Shown: positions 36,258-48,426, numbered from the stretch's first letter. The stretch: 64,000 nucleotides of DNA from Manduca sexta (GCF_014839805.1 NC_051141.1:7262777-7326776); one strand, 5' to 3'. Notes: generated from the sequence alone by a model not told the origin. A program made the numbers and translations.

Positions 36258-36405
36258 ATAACACACACACACATCACGCATTTTACCTCGAAGCGGATTT
36301 TTTTATGCACTGACTTTTCGCCAAGCGTGTTCCATTTCATGATGTGATAGAGGGGGAGCCTATCTCCATATCGGACACAAGTTCCAAACTCCGGGGATAA
36401 AAATC
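36258..36405 (-). mobile_element. SINE fragment, family S2 (3' part)
   Basis: It starts with an (AC)n run and 'catcacgcattttacctcga', then the complement of the S2 body: 'gccaagcgtgttccatttca', 'tgatgtgataga', 'gagcctatctccatatcgga', 'aagttccaaactccgggg'. The head is absent. It supplies the first 27 or so codons of the incidental minus-strand frame at 35921-36340. Confidence 0.75.
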
Positions 36406-36867
36406 AATGCAATGTCTCAAATGCACGTCAATCTAGCTATCTGCGAATGCCCGTATGCCGTAGGTATTGTTGGAATACAATCCTCAATCCACATCATATA
36501 ATAAAGTTACATATTGAAGTTGGCGTATTAATTTAAAGTTTTTTTAATTTGGAAAGACTATCTTAAATATTTTTTATTGCATGTAAAAAATCAGCTAACT
36601 TATTTATTTTATGACATACAGATGGCCAGGTGAAGGGCGCTGGTACGATCTTGTTGTATGCAAATAACATCTAAATACACTGAATGATAAATTTATATAC
36701 ATAAGTATCGTGGTTGCCAGAGAATATGGCACTATAATTTTAAAATGACGAATGGCAACACGAATTGCTTATAGCCGGACTAAGATAATAAGCAGCACTG
36801 CCTGATAGATAAATTGAGTAAAAACGATTGTCCGGAAAATATTATTGTTTTATGAGTAACACTATAC

Positions 36868-37175
36868 TATGCCTCGCTGGCGTGGTTGTATTACGGTACG
36901 ACTGCAGTGGGTCTGATCCTGAGGTCCTGGGTTTGATCCCCGGATCGGGAAAAGTGATACTGCTGTTTTAATGATATCAGCCCGAAATCGGGAACGTGCG
37001 TCCCATACGGCGATACGCTCGCCCCCTATCACGTCATGAATCGGCATACACACGGCGGAAAGTGGGTGCGCCTCTGGCTCACACTCAGTTCATCGCCGAA
37101 GGGATGGCTAGGGATATCATATATATCCCTCCGGCGATAAAAGGCCTGAGTATGTGTATGTGCGTATGTTTATAC
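36868..37175 (+). mobile_element. tRNA-derived SINE, family S2, nearly complete
   Basis: The tRNA-like head is 'gcctcgctggcgtggttgta' with box B 'gggtttgatcccc' at 36929-36941. The body has 'atcagcccgaaatcgggaac', 'gcgatacgctcgccccctat', 'cacgtcatgaatcggcatac', and ends in a 'ggcgataaaaggcctgagta' plus TG-rich tail. A decayed S2 in the opposite orientation lies 460 bp upstream. Short overlapping frames on both strands are by-products. Confidence 0.85.
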
Positions 37176-37494
37176 GCAACAAATGCCCACATATGGTTCT
37201 AAAAGAATAAAAACTATAGTCGAAACAACAAGCTAATGTTTGGTGATAGGTCTCACATATAATTAATAATATTATTAAATATTATCTTTACGAATAGAAG
37301 TCACATAATAAGTACCTTTATGATATAATAATATCGTACATTATCAAATGTCAAGGAATAACAACCTCTTTAAAGACCTAGCTTAAATACCACGAGATTT
37401 AAAAGCATTTGATTCTTGTTTTTTGTTAATATTAAAATGAAAATAATGAGATTTAATTTTCTATTCCTTTTGGTGTGATTATCCATACGTATAT

Positions 37495-37706
37495 AATAAA
37501 TGCGAAAGTAACTCTGTCTGTCATGTTTTCACATATGAACCACTGAATCGATTTCGGTTAAATTCGGTATGAAGATTGTTTGAGATTCTTAGAAGGACGT
37601 AGGCCATTTTTTTATCTGGGAAAACCTTTCCACGCGGGCGAATCCGCGGGCCAAATCTAGTGGGAATGTATAAATAGCGACTACTAAGGACTTTGGCGTA
37701 CGCTCT
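37495..37706 (-). mobile_element. Lepidopteran short element, mostly missing from copy 2
   Basis: In plus sense it reads 'taataaatgcgaaagtaact' 'ctgtctgtc', 'aaccactgaatcgatttcgg', 'gacgtaggccatttttttat', and 'ccacgcgggcgaatccgcgg' 'gcc…tctagtggg', the complement of the 'gcccgcg…' head family. In copy 2 only the first part through 'tgcgaaa' (to 41646) remains and the next about 199 bp are absent. Confidence 0.75.
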
Positions 37707-38325
37707 GCTCTTTAACGCACCAAAAATCTATGCAAACGACTAGTCATCAACCTTTTATTCTATTTATAATGACGACATTATCTAAGAGATGGACCTCTTT
37801 ACTAGTAGGAGCTGTAATAAAGATGGCTTTTCACAATCTTTAACACTTCCATTATTTATGAGAATGATATGTCCTGGCGAAAGATTTAAGGTTATGTTAA
37901 TTTCTTTTAGCGTTATCGATTGTGCAAGGATATAAACCCAACATATACACGTCTTCTCATGTTACTTACAAAGCACAATTATAATTAGTTGTACCATAGT
38001 TGCAATTTCGTATTAACACTAAATAATAATGTTCTACAAACGGAAAAAAAATGATAGTGAAATAATATCCTTTGGAATTATACCTCGTAACAAAGTTTTA
38101 ATGAAGTAGTTTGTTTTTTAATTATCTACCAATGTATGTTAGACCGATAATATCGACGAACGCAATGTGGAACTAATTTGATCTATTTACAGAGACCCCT
38201 ACCAGTTGGAGCGCCTATTGTAGCTGATAGAAAATTATTTAAAATAATAAAGGAGAAGGTAAGAATGCAGTTTAATTACCACCTATTATAATAATTATGT
38301 TAACCATAAAAATAATTGACCACAT

Positions 38326-38825
38326 NNNNNNNNNNNNNNNNNNNNNNNNNNNNNNNNNNNNNNNNNNNNNNNNNNNNNNNNNNNNNNNNNNNNNNNNNNN
38401 NNNNNNNNNNNNNNNNNNNNNNNNNNNNNNNNNNNNNNNNNNNNNNNNNNNNNNNNNNNNNNNNNNNNNNNNNNNNNNNNNNNNNNNNNNNNNNNNNNNN
38501 NNNNNNNNNNNNNNNNNNNNNNNNNNNNNNNNNNNNNNNNNNNNNNNNNNNNNNNNNNNNNNNNNNNNNNNNNNNNNNNNNNNNNNNNNNNNNNNNNNNN
38601 NNNNNNNNNNNNNNNNNNNNNNNNNNNNNNNNNNNNNNNNNNNNNNNNNNNNNNNNNNNNNNNNNNNNNNNNNNNNNNNNNNNNNNNNNNNNNNNNNNNN
38701 NNNNNNNNNNNNNNNNNNNNNNNNNNNNNNNNNNNNNNNNNNNNNNNNNNNNNNNNNNNNNNNNNNNNNNNNNNNNNNNNNNNNNNNNNNNNNNNNNNNN
38801 NNNNNNNNNNNNNNNNNNNNNNNNN
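38326..38825. other. Assembly gap, exactly 500 N
   Basis: Fixed-size gap between the two copies of the 3.5 kb duplication. The true distance may be zero or negative if the flanks are overlapping alleles. Confidence 0.99.
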
Positions 38826-40396
38826 TTCTGTTACTAATTAGGCTATAGTGAAAAGTTTCAGTGTTGGGTGAATTTTTCCTTTAAAATAAATCTAACACAA
38901 TGCTTGTCGCTGCTGATCTTGGTTTACAGGAGTTGTAATGGTGGGTTTGAGGACGAAAACGTCTTTAAATTTAACACAATACAGATACGACTTTAGAACT
39001 AAAACGAATTGATAAGTATGTTTAAAATAAATACCAATTATGGACATATTGTGCATTATATAACATCAAATAACTTGAATAACGAAAATTAACTAATAAA
39101 AAAAGAACAAAAAATAATTCCGCAATAAAAAATATGTAAATGAGAATGCATGAAGCGGAACATATCTTCAAATAGGAATAAGTATCGGTTTTGTATTGAC
39201 AGTTTGAGTTTGGACTGTAACATAATTGATACGAACCTGTAAAGACCCTACTCAAATACCCAATAAGCATTGTTGTTATAAAACGCACACAACTTTCATT
39301 AAAAAAACGCAGTGTAATTATAGCGGGTATTTCCGAACAAATTCTAAGAAAAATGTTTAATCATGTAAAGGATTATTTATTCAGGTACAATTCATCAAAA
39401 CCGCAAGATTAATTTGCGACGCTTTAATATCACATCTTTTACGAGGAAAATTATGTATACTTTAAAATGCATACGAAGCATAAGTACAAACTGATGAGGG
39501 TCATTAACCCGAGAGCGACGAGAGCTCAATCTGTTGGCAACTTGAGGAAGTCCATTCAAAAGCCGAAAGCGTGAGTAATTCCATCAAAGACAATATGACC
39601 GTTTACTTTCAAACAATACTGCGGACCGCTGACCTATTTTACAATGCAACTCTAAAGAATATTAACCTACTTGATTATTTAATTATCGTCTGCTATATAC
39701 GAAATAACGTGACGCATTTAAATAAAGTTTTTACGTTCTTAGAGCGATTGAGCGATATACTGCGCTTGCGTTGCTGGGCCAGCACCATTTCCTTATTATA
39801 TTTAAATACTCGTGTCGTCAAAGTTCTGGATCAATTGTTGTAAACTATAGAAAAACTTTTATTTTCTTTAATTAATTTGAATGTTCCTTAGCTCAGACAG
39901 CAATGGACATAGTAAAAACTTTTTCTTTAGTTTGTTATAGAGTTATATTCATGTGGAAAAATGACCAGTCTACGTTCAATTTATTTGCCGGCATTATCAT
40001 TCAGTCTTTAGCTTTGGAATCTATTCGTATTTTACTATTATATGCTTATGTATATTATATTATATATGATTATTATATGGTTTACAAATAAACGAAGAAA
40101 GCGCGAAACAAGGAAAATTATTTATTATTACAATGACTGTATAAACACGTAAAAAAGATGAAAATGAAATAGAATACATTTTTGAAATATGAGGAATTAC
40201 CTTTTTTGGTAGCAGAATAATATAAAAATTATTTGTAGTAATATTTAAAAAAGTGGACACACTAGATAAATACTTATGTATTGCTTTTTTTATTAATAAT
40301 ATTTCCATGCGCACTGAACCTGAAGGTATCTTAGCTCCTACAGCTAAATATTCTTGTGTTTTGATACGATATTGTAGGTATATTTTCAAAAGAATC

Positions 40397-40544
40397 ATAA
40401 CACACACACACATCACGCATTTTACCTCGAAGCGGATTTTTTTATGCACTGACTTTTCGCCAAGCGTGTTCCATTTCATGATGTGATAGAGGGGGAGCCT
40501 ATCTCCATATCGGACACAAGTTCCAAACTCCGGGGATAAAAATC
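40397..40544 (-). mobile_element. SINE fragment, family S2 (copy in duplication)
   Basis: Second copy of 36258-36405, essentially identical. Confidence 0.75.
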
Positions 40545-41006
40545 AATGCAATGTCTCAAATGCACGTCAATCTAGCTATCTGCGAATGCACGTATGCCGT
40601 AGGTATTGTTGGAATACAATCCTCAATCCACATCATATAATAAAGTTACATATTGAAGTTGGCGTATTAATTTAAAGTTTTTTTAATTTGGAAAAACTAT
40701 CTTAAATATTTTTTATTGCATGTAAAAAATCAGCTAACTTATTTATTTTATGACATACAGATGGCCAGGTGAAGGGCGCTGGTACGATCTTGTAGGATGC
40801 AAATAACATCTAAATACACTGAATGATAAATTTATATACATAAAGATCGTGGTTGCCAGAGAATATGGCACTATAATTTTAAAATGACGAATGGCAACAC
40901 GAATTGCTTATAGCCGGACTAAGATAATAAGCAGCACTGCCTGATAGATAAATTGAGTAAAAACGATTGTCCGGAAAATATTATTGTTTTATGAGTAACA
41001 CTATAC

Positions 41007-41314
41007 TATGCCTCGCTGGCGTAGTTGTATTACGGTACGACTGCAGTGGGTCTGATCCTGAGGTCCTGGGTTTGATCCCCGGACCGGGAAAAGTGATAAT
41101 GGGTTTTAAATGATATCAGCCCAGAATCGGGAATGTGCGTCTCATACGGCGATACGCTCGCCCCCTATCACGTCATGAATCGGCATACACACGGCGGAAA
41201 GTGGGTGCGCCTCTAGCTCACACTCAGTTCATCGCCGAAGGGATGGCTAGGGATGTTATATATATCCCTCCGGCGATAAAAAACCTGAGTATGTGTATGT
41301 GCGTATGTTTATAC
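41007..41314 (+). mobile_element. tRNA-derived SINE, family S2 (copy in duplication)
   Basis: Second copy of 36868-37175 with a few substitutions (for example 'ggcgtagttg' for 'ggcgtggttg' in the box A area). Box B is unchanged. Confidence 0.85.
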
Positions 41315-42279
41315 GCAACAAATGCCCATATATGGTTCTAAAATAATAAAAACTATAGTCGAAACAACAAGCTAATGTTTGGTGATAGGTCTCACATATA
41401 ATTAATAATATTATTAAATATTATCTTTACGAATAGAAGTCACATAATAAGTACCTTTATGATATAATAATATCGTACATTATCAAATGTCAAGGAATAA
41501 CAACCTCTTTAAAGACCTAGCTTAAATACCACGAGATTTAAAAGCATTTGATTCTTGTTTTTTGTTAATATTAAAATGAAAATAATGAGATTTAATTTTC
41601 TATTCCTTTTGGTGTGATTATCCATACGTATATAATAAATGCGAAATTCTCTTTAACGCACCAAAAAATCGCTATGCAAACGACTAGTCATCAACCTTTT
41701 ATTCTATTTATAATGACGACATTATCTAAGAGATGGACCTCTTTACTAGTAGGAGCTGTAATAAAGATGGCTTTTCACAATCGTCCCCTACCACTTCCAT
41801 TATTTATGAGAATGATATGTCCTGGCGAAAGACTTAAGGTTATGTTAATTTCTTTTAGCGTTATCGATTGTGCAAGGATATAAACCCAACATATACACGT
41901 CTTCTCATGTTACTTACAAAGCATAATTATAATTAGTTGTACCATAGTTGCAATTTCGTATTAACACTAAATAATAATGTTCTACAAACGGAAAAAAAAT
42001 GATAGTGAAATAATATCCTTTAATTATACTCGTAACAAGTTTAATGAAGTAGTTTGTTTTTTAATTATCTACCAATGTATGTTAGACCGATAATATCGAC
42101 GAACGCAATGTGGAACTAATTTGATCTATTTACAGAGACCCCTACCAGTTGGAGCGCTTATTGTAGCTGATAGAAAATTATTTACAAAAATTAGGAAATA
42201 ATATAGGAGAAGGTAAGAATGTAGTTTAATTACCACCTATTATAATAATTATGTTAACCATAAAAATAATTGACCACAT

Positions 42280-44549
42280 AATAAATCCCCATTATCACCC
42301 ACCCTTAGACCCATAGGTAAAGGTACCATTACCCAATGCTTTGTTGAACGATATAGTAATTAAATTTCAGACAAATGGCTCCCCGATAATTCTCGTTTTG
42401 ACTTAATTAAATCAAAATTTTAATGAGATGTACGGATTTCCATTTACAGGGCCATTCGATTGTCTGTCACGAACATTCCAATTGATGACAATAAAATTGC
42501 GATAGGCTTTGATTACTGCGAAGAGCCCTTTTTTCACACGGCCGTGGCGGTTTAATGTAAACCGATTACTAAATTAACTACGCGGCACTTCTCCTTGAAA
42601 AATTAACACGAAGCTCTGTTTTACTGACGTTCAGAAAAAAGCATTGCCTGTTGTCTCGGCTATTTTGTTTTGCTTTACTAATCTTGTGAATGGAAACAAC
42701 TATTCTAGAACGTTTTTTGATCTCTCGGTTAGATGTAATTTGGCTACACCCAATTATACTTCAAATTGACCCTATAAAGACTTCACGATCAATGCGAGTA
42801 ATATATAATTAGACTTTTAACACTTAGCATTTTTTATTCACTACTTACAATTAAAGTTTGGGCCTAATAGATTTCATAGTACAAAAAATAATTATTGTGT
42901 TATTACGTAGCATCATTACAACCGCCTATTTCAATGCGAAGCGTGTCGTTCGTGCGTTTGAGATTCATGATATTTTTGACATTGCGTGAGGATACTATAA
43001 TTTTAGTATTTCAGTATTAAATACTCGTTTGAACAATGCATTGTTAATAAACCACAATCATTTTAAGTATCCTTTTATGGTATTAAAAATCTACTAGTAT
43101 ACTAGACAGGCCGCTCATAATGACCAGTGCGATACAATAGTCTCAATAGCAAATGTTTGTTACTTAATAATAGGGGAAAGGTCACCGGGAAGTTGCCGCT
43201 AGCGAATTTCTTCCGCTCGCTGATTCATATCGTTGTCGCATGCGTTAAATATGTTTTATTGCGGTTAGCTTAATTATTTATTTTCCTGTAATATCATAAT
43301 TACTTTGGTGCGCGGTGGGCGTTTGACGTAAATTCGAATGTATGGAATAACCCCATCGAAATTACCAAGCCTTTTCTAAGAACTCTTAAAATCGAATGTG
43401 TATGTTAATGCGATTTAATACAAATAAATCGTATCTTTTGGTAAAATAAACAGCAGATTTATATTCTTTCGTTGCTTTAGTATTTGTTTTTATATATATA
43501 AAAATTTATATACACGATGTTGGTGTCATAATTCTACAATCAGAGTGCTGAATACGGTATTTATAAATAAATTACACTTTTTTGTTGGTCGTGTGAAAAT
43601 TACCGTTTTCACGTGTATGCCATTTGTATTGGTGTTGATTCGTTTGTTTCTTTCTCGTGTGTTGCTACTAATTACGAATACTCTAAGTTAAACAATTTTA
43701 ACTCAAGAGTAAATTGTCAAATTAAACGTGCTCCCAATTTCGACATGCCTATTTAAACTCCGGAGGTGGTCAACACTGATCAACATCGCGAGTACAAGTT
43801 ATACGCTTATAAGAAATAAGGCGGATTCGTTTAGTTTTTGTCAGACCTCGATATTTAAAAAAACTCTCTGGTGCAACCAGGATCTTGTCTTTAATTTTCC
43901 ACGTCTCAGCTTGAGGTTTCTTACTATACTGTAGTTTTAGCTGCGCCTGTCTTAGGAATATGAGAAATTGTCTACGTGTTAAATCAATATTACTATTGTT
44001 TTCTCACAGTCATTCTAAAATATTTAAGTATTTAAAAACATATCATTAACAATTTAATGTCTTAATGTCTAATGTTTCAGGGTGAGAAGCGAGATACAAT
44101 ACCACACAGATCTTGGTTAATGGGTATCTTATGACGCTTAAATCAGGCGAATGGTCCGCTAGTCTCCTCATTTATGTATAAAAACTATACGTTAACACAC
44201 CAATATGGGGGTTAAGTTCACTAACACGAATATTCCTCTATTGAGACAGTGTTAACGTGTACTAAGGTTTAAGTAGTGCTCAAAAGAACTGATCAAAATG
44301 TTTCCATTGGATAAAATGATTCTGAATTTACTAATGACCGTACCGCGTAATGTTTTGATCACAGGCATTATGCGGATTTTCAACGAATTAAAAACCTCAC
44401 TATTGATTTCTTTACTTTCGGCGAGGTTTATTATATACTATTACAATCAGACTGATATCTATATATAAATCACGTGTGGTCAAGAATAATTGAGTAGGTA
44501 CTAGCGCTATTAGTTAATAATTAAAAGTAGTTTGAGTCATGAGCATACG
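42280..44549. other. Unique AT-rich stretch, no supported gene
   Basis: 43725-43935 is slightly GC-richer and open for 68 codons (43728-43934, plus) but without a recognisable domain. A short palindromic TA run lies near 43488-43510. Confidence 0.45.
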
Positions 44550-44628
44550 TTGGGTTTATTGAGATATATATCTCACTAATTTAACCCAATCTGTGCACAT
44601 TGATGGTGATAAATGAATCACCATCAAT
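44550..44628. repeat. Two consecutive hairpins before a SINE
   Basis: Outer arms 'ttgggtt' (44550-44556) and 'aacccaa' (44583-44589) enclose a perfect 16-bp palindrome 'tgagatatatatctca' (44560-44575). Next, perfect 12-bp arms 'attgatggtgat' (44599-44610) and its complement (44617-44628) surround a 6-nt loop. An S1 SINE begins immediately after. Confidence 0.7.
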
Positions 44629-44629
44629 C

Positions 44630-44820
44630 AGTGATAGCCTAGTTTGGTGTAGAACGGTCGAGACGAATGTCCACTAAATCCCAAGGGCACTCAACTCTCA
44701 CTTTTCTAAAAAATATTTGCGTATTCTTTGTGAATTATCGCTCGCTTTAACGGTTAAGGAAATATCTTTAAGACCTAGATACCTGAGAACTCCTTAATAA
44801 GAATTTTGAGTTTCAATTCT
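44630..44820 (+). mobile_element. 3'-truncated SINE, family S1
   Basis: The head 'gtgatagcctagtttggtgt', 'gacgaatgtccactaaatcc' and body 'gtattctttgtgaattatcg' 'ctcgctttaacgg' match 54972-55300. The match fades after 'acctgagaactcc…'. The tail is absent. Confidence 0.75.
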
Positions 44821-45566
44821 TTTATGTTTTTTATTAGTTTTGTTTAGAATATTGTTTGTTTTCCTTGATAAATATATATTGTAATAGGTACAAGTTCTTA
44901 AAATTTTGTCCGCCAAATGCAAATGTAGTTTATTAAAACCTTATTTGTTGAACGTACTAAAATAATTGATAAATTGACGTATATGTACCACTCCTATATT
45001 TTAGCCACTTTGAGAGTCTATTTTATATGTAACGAACACATTATTATGTTGTAAAAATTGCTCGTCATTCGACTAAATATGGAATGACACTATGTACAAA
45101 ATACGTCAACAATAATGTATCGATATTTGCAAAATAAATTAATTTATTGATTGATTGACTTTATTTTACCGGAACTGAATCGTCATTAAACATTAATATG
45201 GTATTAACCAATGATTAGGTGACTATACCGGCTGTATTATATTATAACACATATAGTATAAATATATAACACGTAGTTGTATGTGGGATTGCTCTACGGG
45301 TTGTAAAGATTGACCCGATTTTCCATCCGGATGGTTTTGAATGCAGAATATTATGCTCCTTTGATATGTAGGTTATTAAAATATTCGAGAAATTATATAA
45401 CAACTTGTTCTCCATATTATGAACAAAATATACAACGACAACTAAGACCATTAAATGTATAAAAAAAATATATTTTTATGAATGTTATAAGTATCAAGCA
45501 GATAATTTTTTAAGGTAAGTAATCTTCAAAGTGTTAAACATGGAACATAGGACTTACTGCAGTCGT
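44821..45566. other. AT-rich stretch, nothing recognised
   Basis: A 69-codon minus frame at 45242-45451 shows no domain. Confidence 0.45.
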
Positions 45567-45720
45567 AGTGGTTGTCCAGTGGTCAAAATTAGTCCGTTGT
45601 ATTTAATATTAACAAACACATATTATACATAAATTTTATTCAATATAAACTTTGATTATACCAAATCTCATACTCAATATATTTAAAAATGATTCTTTAA
45701 TTTATCAATTATATTTCGTA
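45567..45720 (+). repeat. Unnamed about 150-bp dispersed repeat, copy 2
   Basis: It matches 27398-27560 in order: 'agtggttgtccagtggtcaa', 'tatacataaattttattc', 'ataccaaatctcatac', 'atttaaaaatg'. More AT-rich and more decayed than copy 1. Confidence 0.5.
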
Positions 45721-46834
45721 AGAGTAACCTTAATTTCTAAATCAGTTTGTACATTATATATGTAGATTTTCTAAATATACTACGGTTAAATTACTCTTCT
45801 ACTGAAGGAACAATAAACAAAAAATAGTCTTAACAGGTAAGAAGTATTTTATCACACGACGCAATCAATTTATAAGTTTCATTTGAACCATTAATCGATT
45901 GAACGTAGTTTAACCATAATAAAGTGTAATAAAATTCAAAGTTGATGTTAAAGTTCCTCGATAATTTTACTGTACCGGCGTCACTGGAAGTAAAGAAATC
46001 GAAGGCTTTTCATGTGGAATCACGGACCCAGTCTAATTAAAACATTGTAATTAGATGCTGATTTTATGGCGTGATCAATTTAACACACACATATAGACTG
46101 ATATAAACAAATGCGCAACCGCAAATCGATTATATTCACGACACGAATATTTCCGGGGTTTAATAAATGTGTAATTAGAATAATAGATCACATATCACAT
46201 CCTCATATCACGATTCCGTCCAATAAAGAATCGATGGTAACTAATAATCTTACAGAATATTATTTTAACGCCGACCATGATTCGCATTCCTTATGTGTTG
46301 TAGATTTGCGAATCTAGGATTTTGAAAACCATGCTTCTGAATAGTGTTTAAAGTAAAATAAACTGAACATACCAATTCAAAATCTAAATAAACAAATTGA
46401 TGTATTTTATTGGTTTTAATTTATTTATTGTAATTAGAATGCATTATGTAAAAAGTTTAAAACATTCGGTATAACAAATTTTTAATAAAAGATGATTAAA
46501 ATTAATAGACTAACCTGTATCTCAAATAGGAATATTAATAGAGTGTAAAAAACATTTATGACATTATTATGTTCCGATGTTTTAAGTGCTTGGATTGTAT
46601 ATTGCACATCTTTGAAGAATGAGTCTCAATTTGTACGTACTCTACTTAAGATCCATATTTTTCCGCCAAAATTTTTTACTCGACAATATTTTTTTCGTAC
46701 GTCTCTTTAATCTAAATGGTCAGCATGATCTGTGTAATATATTATTTATAACAATTTATCAAGTAGATGTAAGACCTAATTTAACAAGGAGGCATGAAAT
46801 GAATTCCTTCTAAGCTAACTAATTTTATTTATTA
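45721..46834. other. AT-rich stretch, nothing recognised
   Basis: Frames at 46111-46317 and 46619-46813 (plus, 64-68 codons) are unrecognised. Confidence 0.45.
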
Positions 46835-47157
46835 GACTGTCTCGGTGAGGTCCTCCTGGGTTTGAATCTCAGGTCAGGCCGAAACAATTGTGACTTGGTT
46901 TTCCCATCTTACAATTAATCAGTCGCAACTCGGAGTCGGGAAGTTGGCGGTGTGATATCCCCGTGCCTCTGAAAGCACGTAAAGCCATTGGTCTTAGGCC
47001 TGATTTCTCTCCATTCATGTAGGATTGCCGTCTCACCAGCCTATGACAGTGAAGAAACAGAGAGTGCACCTGTATATTGCGTACACACTTGGGCACTATA
47101 ATATCTCCTGCACAATTTGCCGGTCTCCGTTGAGATTAACTGCCGTGGACGAATTTC
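46835..47157 (+). mobile_element. tRNA-derived SINE, family S3
   Basis: The head has box B 'gggtttgaatctc' near 46858-46870. The body runs 'cgcaactcggagtcgggaag', 'cccgtgcctctgaaagcacg' 'taaagcc', 'ttgccgtctcaccagcctat', 'aacagagagtgcacctgtat', and ends 'tgagattaactgccgtgg'. This order is known to me from moth SINEs; it shares no body sequence with S1 or S2. Frames on both strands within it are by-products. Confidence 0.8.
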
Positions 47158-47354
47158 TAGAAGGGATTCATTCATTATTCATTAGTAAGTTAAATTACAG
47201 AATTTACGAATCACAAGATACTTACATACAGCGAGCAGGAAAAAAACTAAGTTGACAGGGAAACCCTCTCGACAGTATTACCAGGAAACTTATGATGACA
47301 AAACCTAAATGTATATTCCCGTCTAATGGTTGAAAGTTATTAAGTCCTTAGTTT

Positions 47355-47411
47355 TATTGTATGCGCGTTACGACTTCTGCTCTCTACGGGTTCGAATCCG
47401 TGATCGGGCAG
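47355..47411 (+). mobile_element. Isolated SINE head fragment
   Basis: A tRNA-like head with box B 'gggttcgaatccgtgatcgg' (47389 onward) and no S1, S2 or S3 body after it. It is followed at once by the hairpin at 47428-47453. Confidence 0.5.
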
Positions 47412-47427
47412 GTGTAGGTATTGTTTA

Positions 47428-47453
47428 TTTTTCTCAGTTGATACTGAGAAAAA
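47428..47453. repeat. 11-bp perfect hairpin
   Basis: 'tttttctcagt' and its complement enclose the loop TGAT, with a T run before and an A run after. It resembles a terminator only by chance. Confidence 0.6.
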
Positions 47454-47784
47454 AAAATTAAAAAAATATTTTATTATAATATACTAGTATTAAAACTAAT
47501 GTGGTCATTAAACGATTTGTAATTTAATTGTACTCGTATATCAGAATTTAACACAGTCCTTTTGACGAGCATAACTTCAAGAACTGTGCGTTTTATCTAC
47601 ACTTCTTCGGGCATAAAATAAGCTTACATACTTGTATACTAAGTGGAATGAATAGTTAGAAGGTCTTAGATTAATATTTTTTGGACAGAAATATTAGGTT
47701 AGAATCTAGGAAACATTTATTTCGGTCGCTTTAAGTTCGAGAACATGATACCTAGTGAGAATCCTAGTAACTATTAATATAGTT

Positions 47785-47960
47785 TTTAGTTGCAAGTTCG
47801 CTCGCGTGAAAGAGTTTTTCTGGGATAAAAGACACGCTTTATATTTTCCCTGGATAAAAGTAATCTGTATCCTTCCTAGCGACTCAAGCTATCTCCATAG
47901 ATGATCTAAATCTATTTGGTAGTTTTATTATGTTCAGACAGACAACGGCGGCGGTAGTTT
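47785..47960 (+). mobile_element. 3'-truncated lepidopteran short element
   Basis: It starts 'agttgcaagttcgctcgcgt' 'gaaagag', then 'tttctgggataaaagacacg', 'tatattttccctggataaaa', 'ctgtatccttcc', and stops near 'cagacagacaacggcggcgg'. It corresponds to the first half of 10078-10567. Confidence 0.7.
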
Positions 47961-48261
47961 TTATAATAACGTAGTGAACGGTAACTGCCTGTTTGAATGT
48001 TCATAATAAGTGAACACGTTAAACCGTAGATTTGGATAAAACAGCGCAGGTTTTGGTCAATTTATATTTATTTATTATTCACATATCATACACAAAAATT
48101 GTATAATGGGATGTACCTTCCGTAAAAGTAAAATATACATCGAAGACGTATTGGAATTGAATATTTTTTAATAAAATTGGTCGATGCAAATTGTATTGAC
48201 ATTTATTGTAATAAAATCACACCTACGGTATTATAAAACTGATACAACGTATACATAAATA
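47961..48261. other. Short unassigned stretch
   Basis: Nothing recognised. Confidence 0.45.
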
Positions 48262-48414
48262 CGCGAAGAAAAACAATTGTACTCCTTTTTAAGCCAATTC
48301 CGCTTGTGGCGTGTGATATTTAGCATAATTAAAGTTCATATGGGGAAAGAGTGCAGAAAAAAAAGGTATGTGTTACAAATATATAAAATTCAACGATCAA
48401 ATTTCGACCACTAG
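48262..48414 (-). repeat. Unnamed about 150-bp dispersed repeat, copy 3 (inverted)
   Basis: The complement reads 'ctagtggtcgaaatttgatc', then 'acataccttttttttctgca' 'ctcttt', 'catatgaactttaattatg', 'cttaaaaaggagtaca', aligning block by block with copy 1. It abuts the LINE-tail repeat that starts at about 48427. Confidence 0.55.
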
Positions 48415-48426
48415 TACTGATTAATA

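Larger units (their letters stand above)
34688..38325 (+). repeat. Large direct duplication, copy 1 (3638 bp)
   Basis: It matches 38826-42279 at an offset of 4138-4139 bp for most of its length, with scattered single-base differences and one large indel (37508-37706, present only here). Its right end coincides with the N run. Together with copy 2 starting at the other side of the same gap, this is the pattern of two overlapping contig ends, so it is more likely an unmerged allele than a genomic duplication. Open frames inside (35433-35705 plus; 35921-36340 minus) are not supported as genes. Confidence 0.95.
38826..42279 (+). repeat. Large direct duplication, copy 2 (3454 bp)
   Basis: Counterpart of 34688-38325. 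It starts at the gap inside the S1 SINE head and stops matching at 42279, where copy 1 meets the gap; sequence after 42279 is unique. It differs from copy 1 by scattered substitutions, small indels (several in homopolymers around 42017-42060) and the loss of about 199 bp at 41646/41647. Confidence 0.95.

Noticed and set aside
35921..36340. 139-codon minus-strand frame, the longest free of N, duplicated at 40060-40479
   Set aside because: The N-terminal part is read out of an S2 SINE, the rest has no domain, and the three codon differences checked between copies are all amino-acid replacing.
36871..36945. tRNA gene in the S2 head
   Set aside because: Head of a repeated SINE; the 3' acceptor arm is replaced by SINE body.
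47428..47453. Intrinsic terminator-like hairpin with T and A runs
   Set aside because: The genome is eukaryotic, where such terminators are not expected; it is short enough to be chance.
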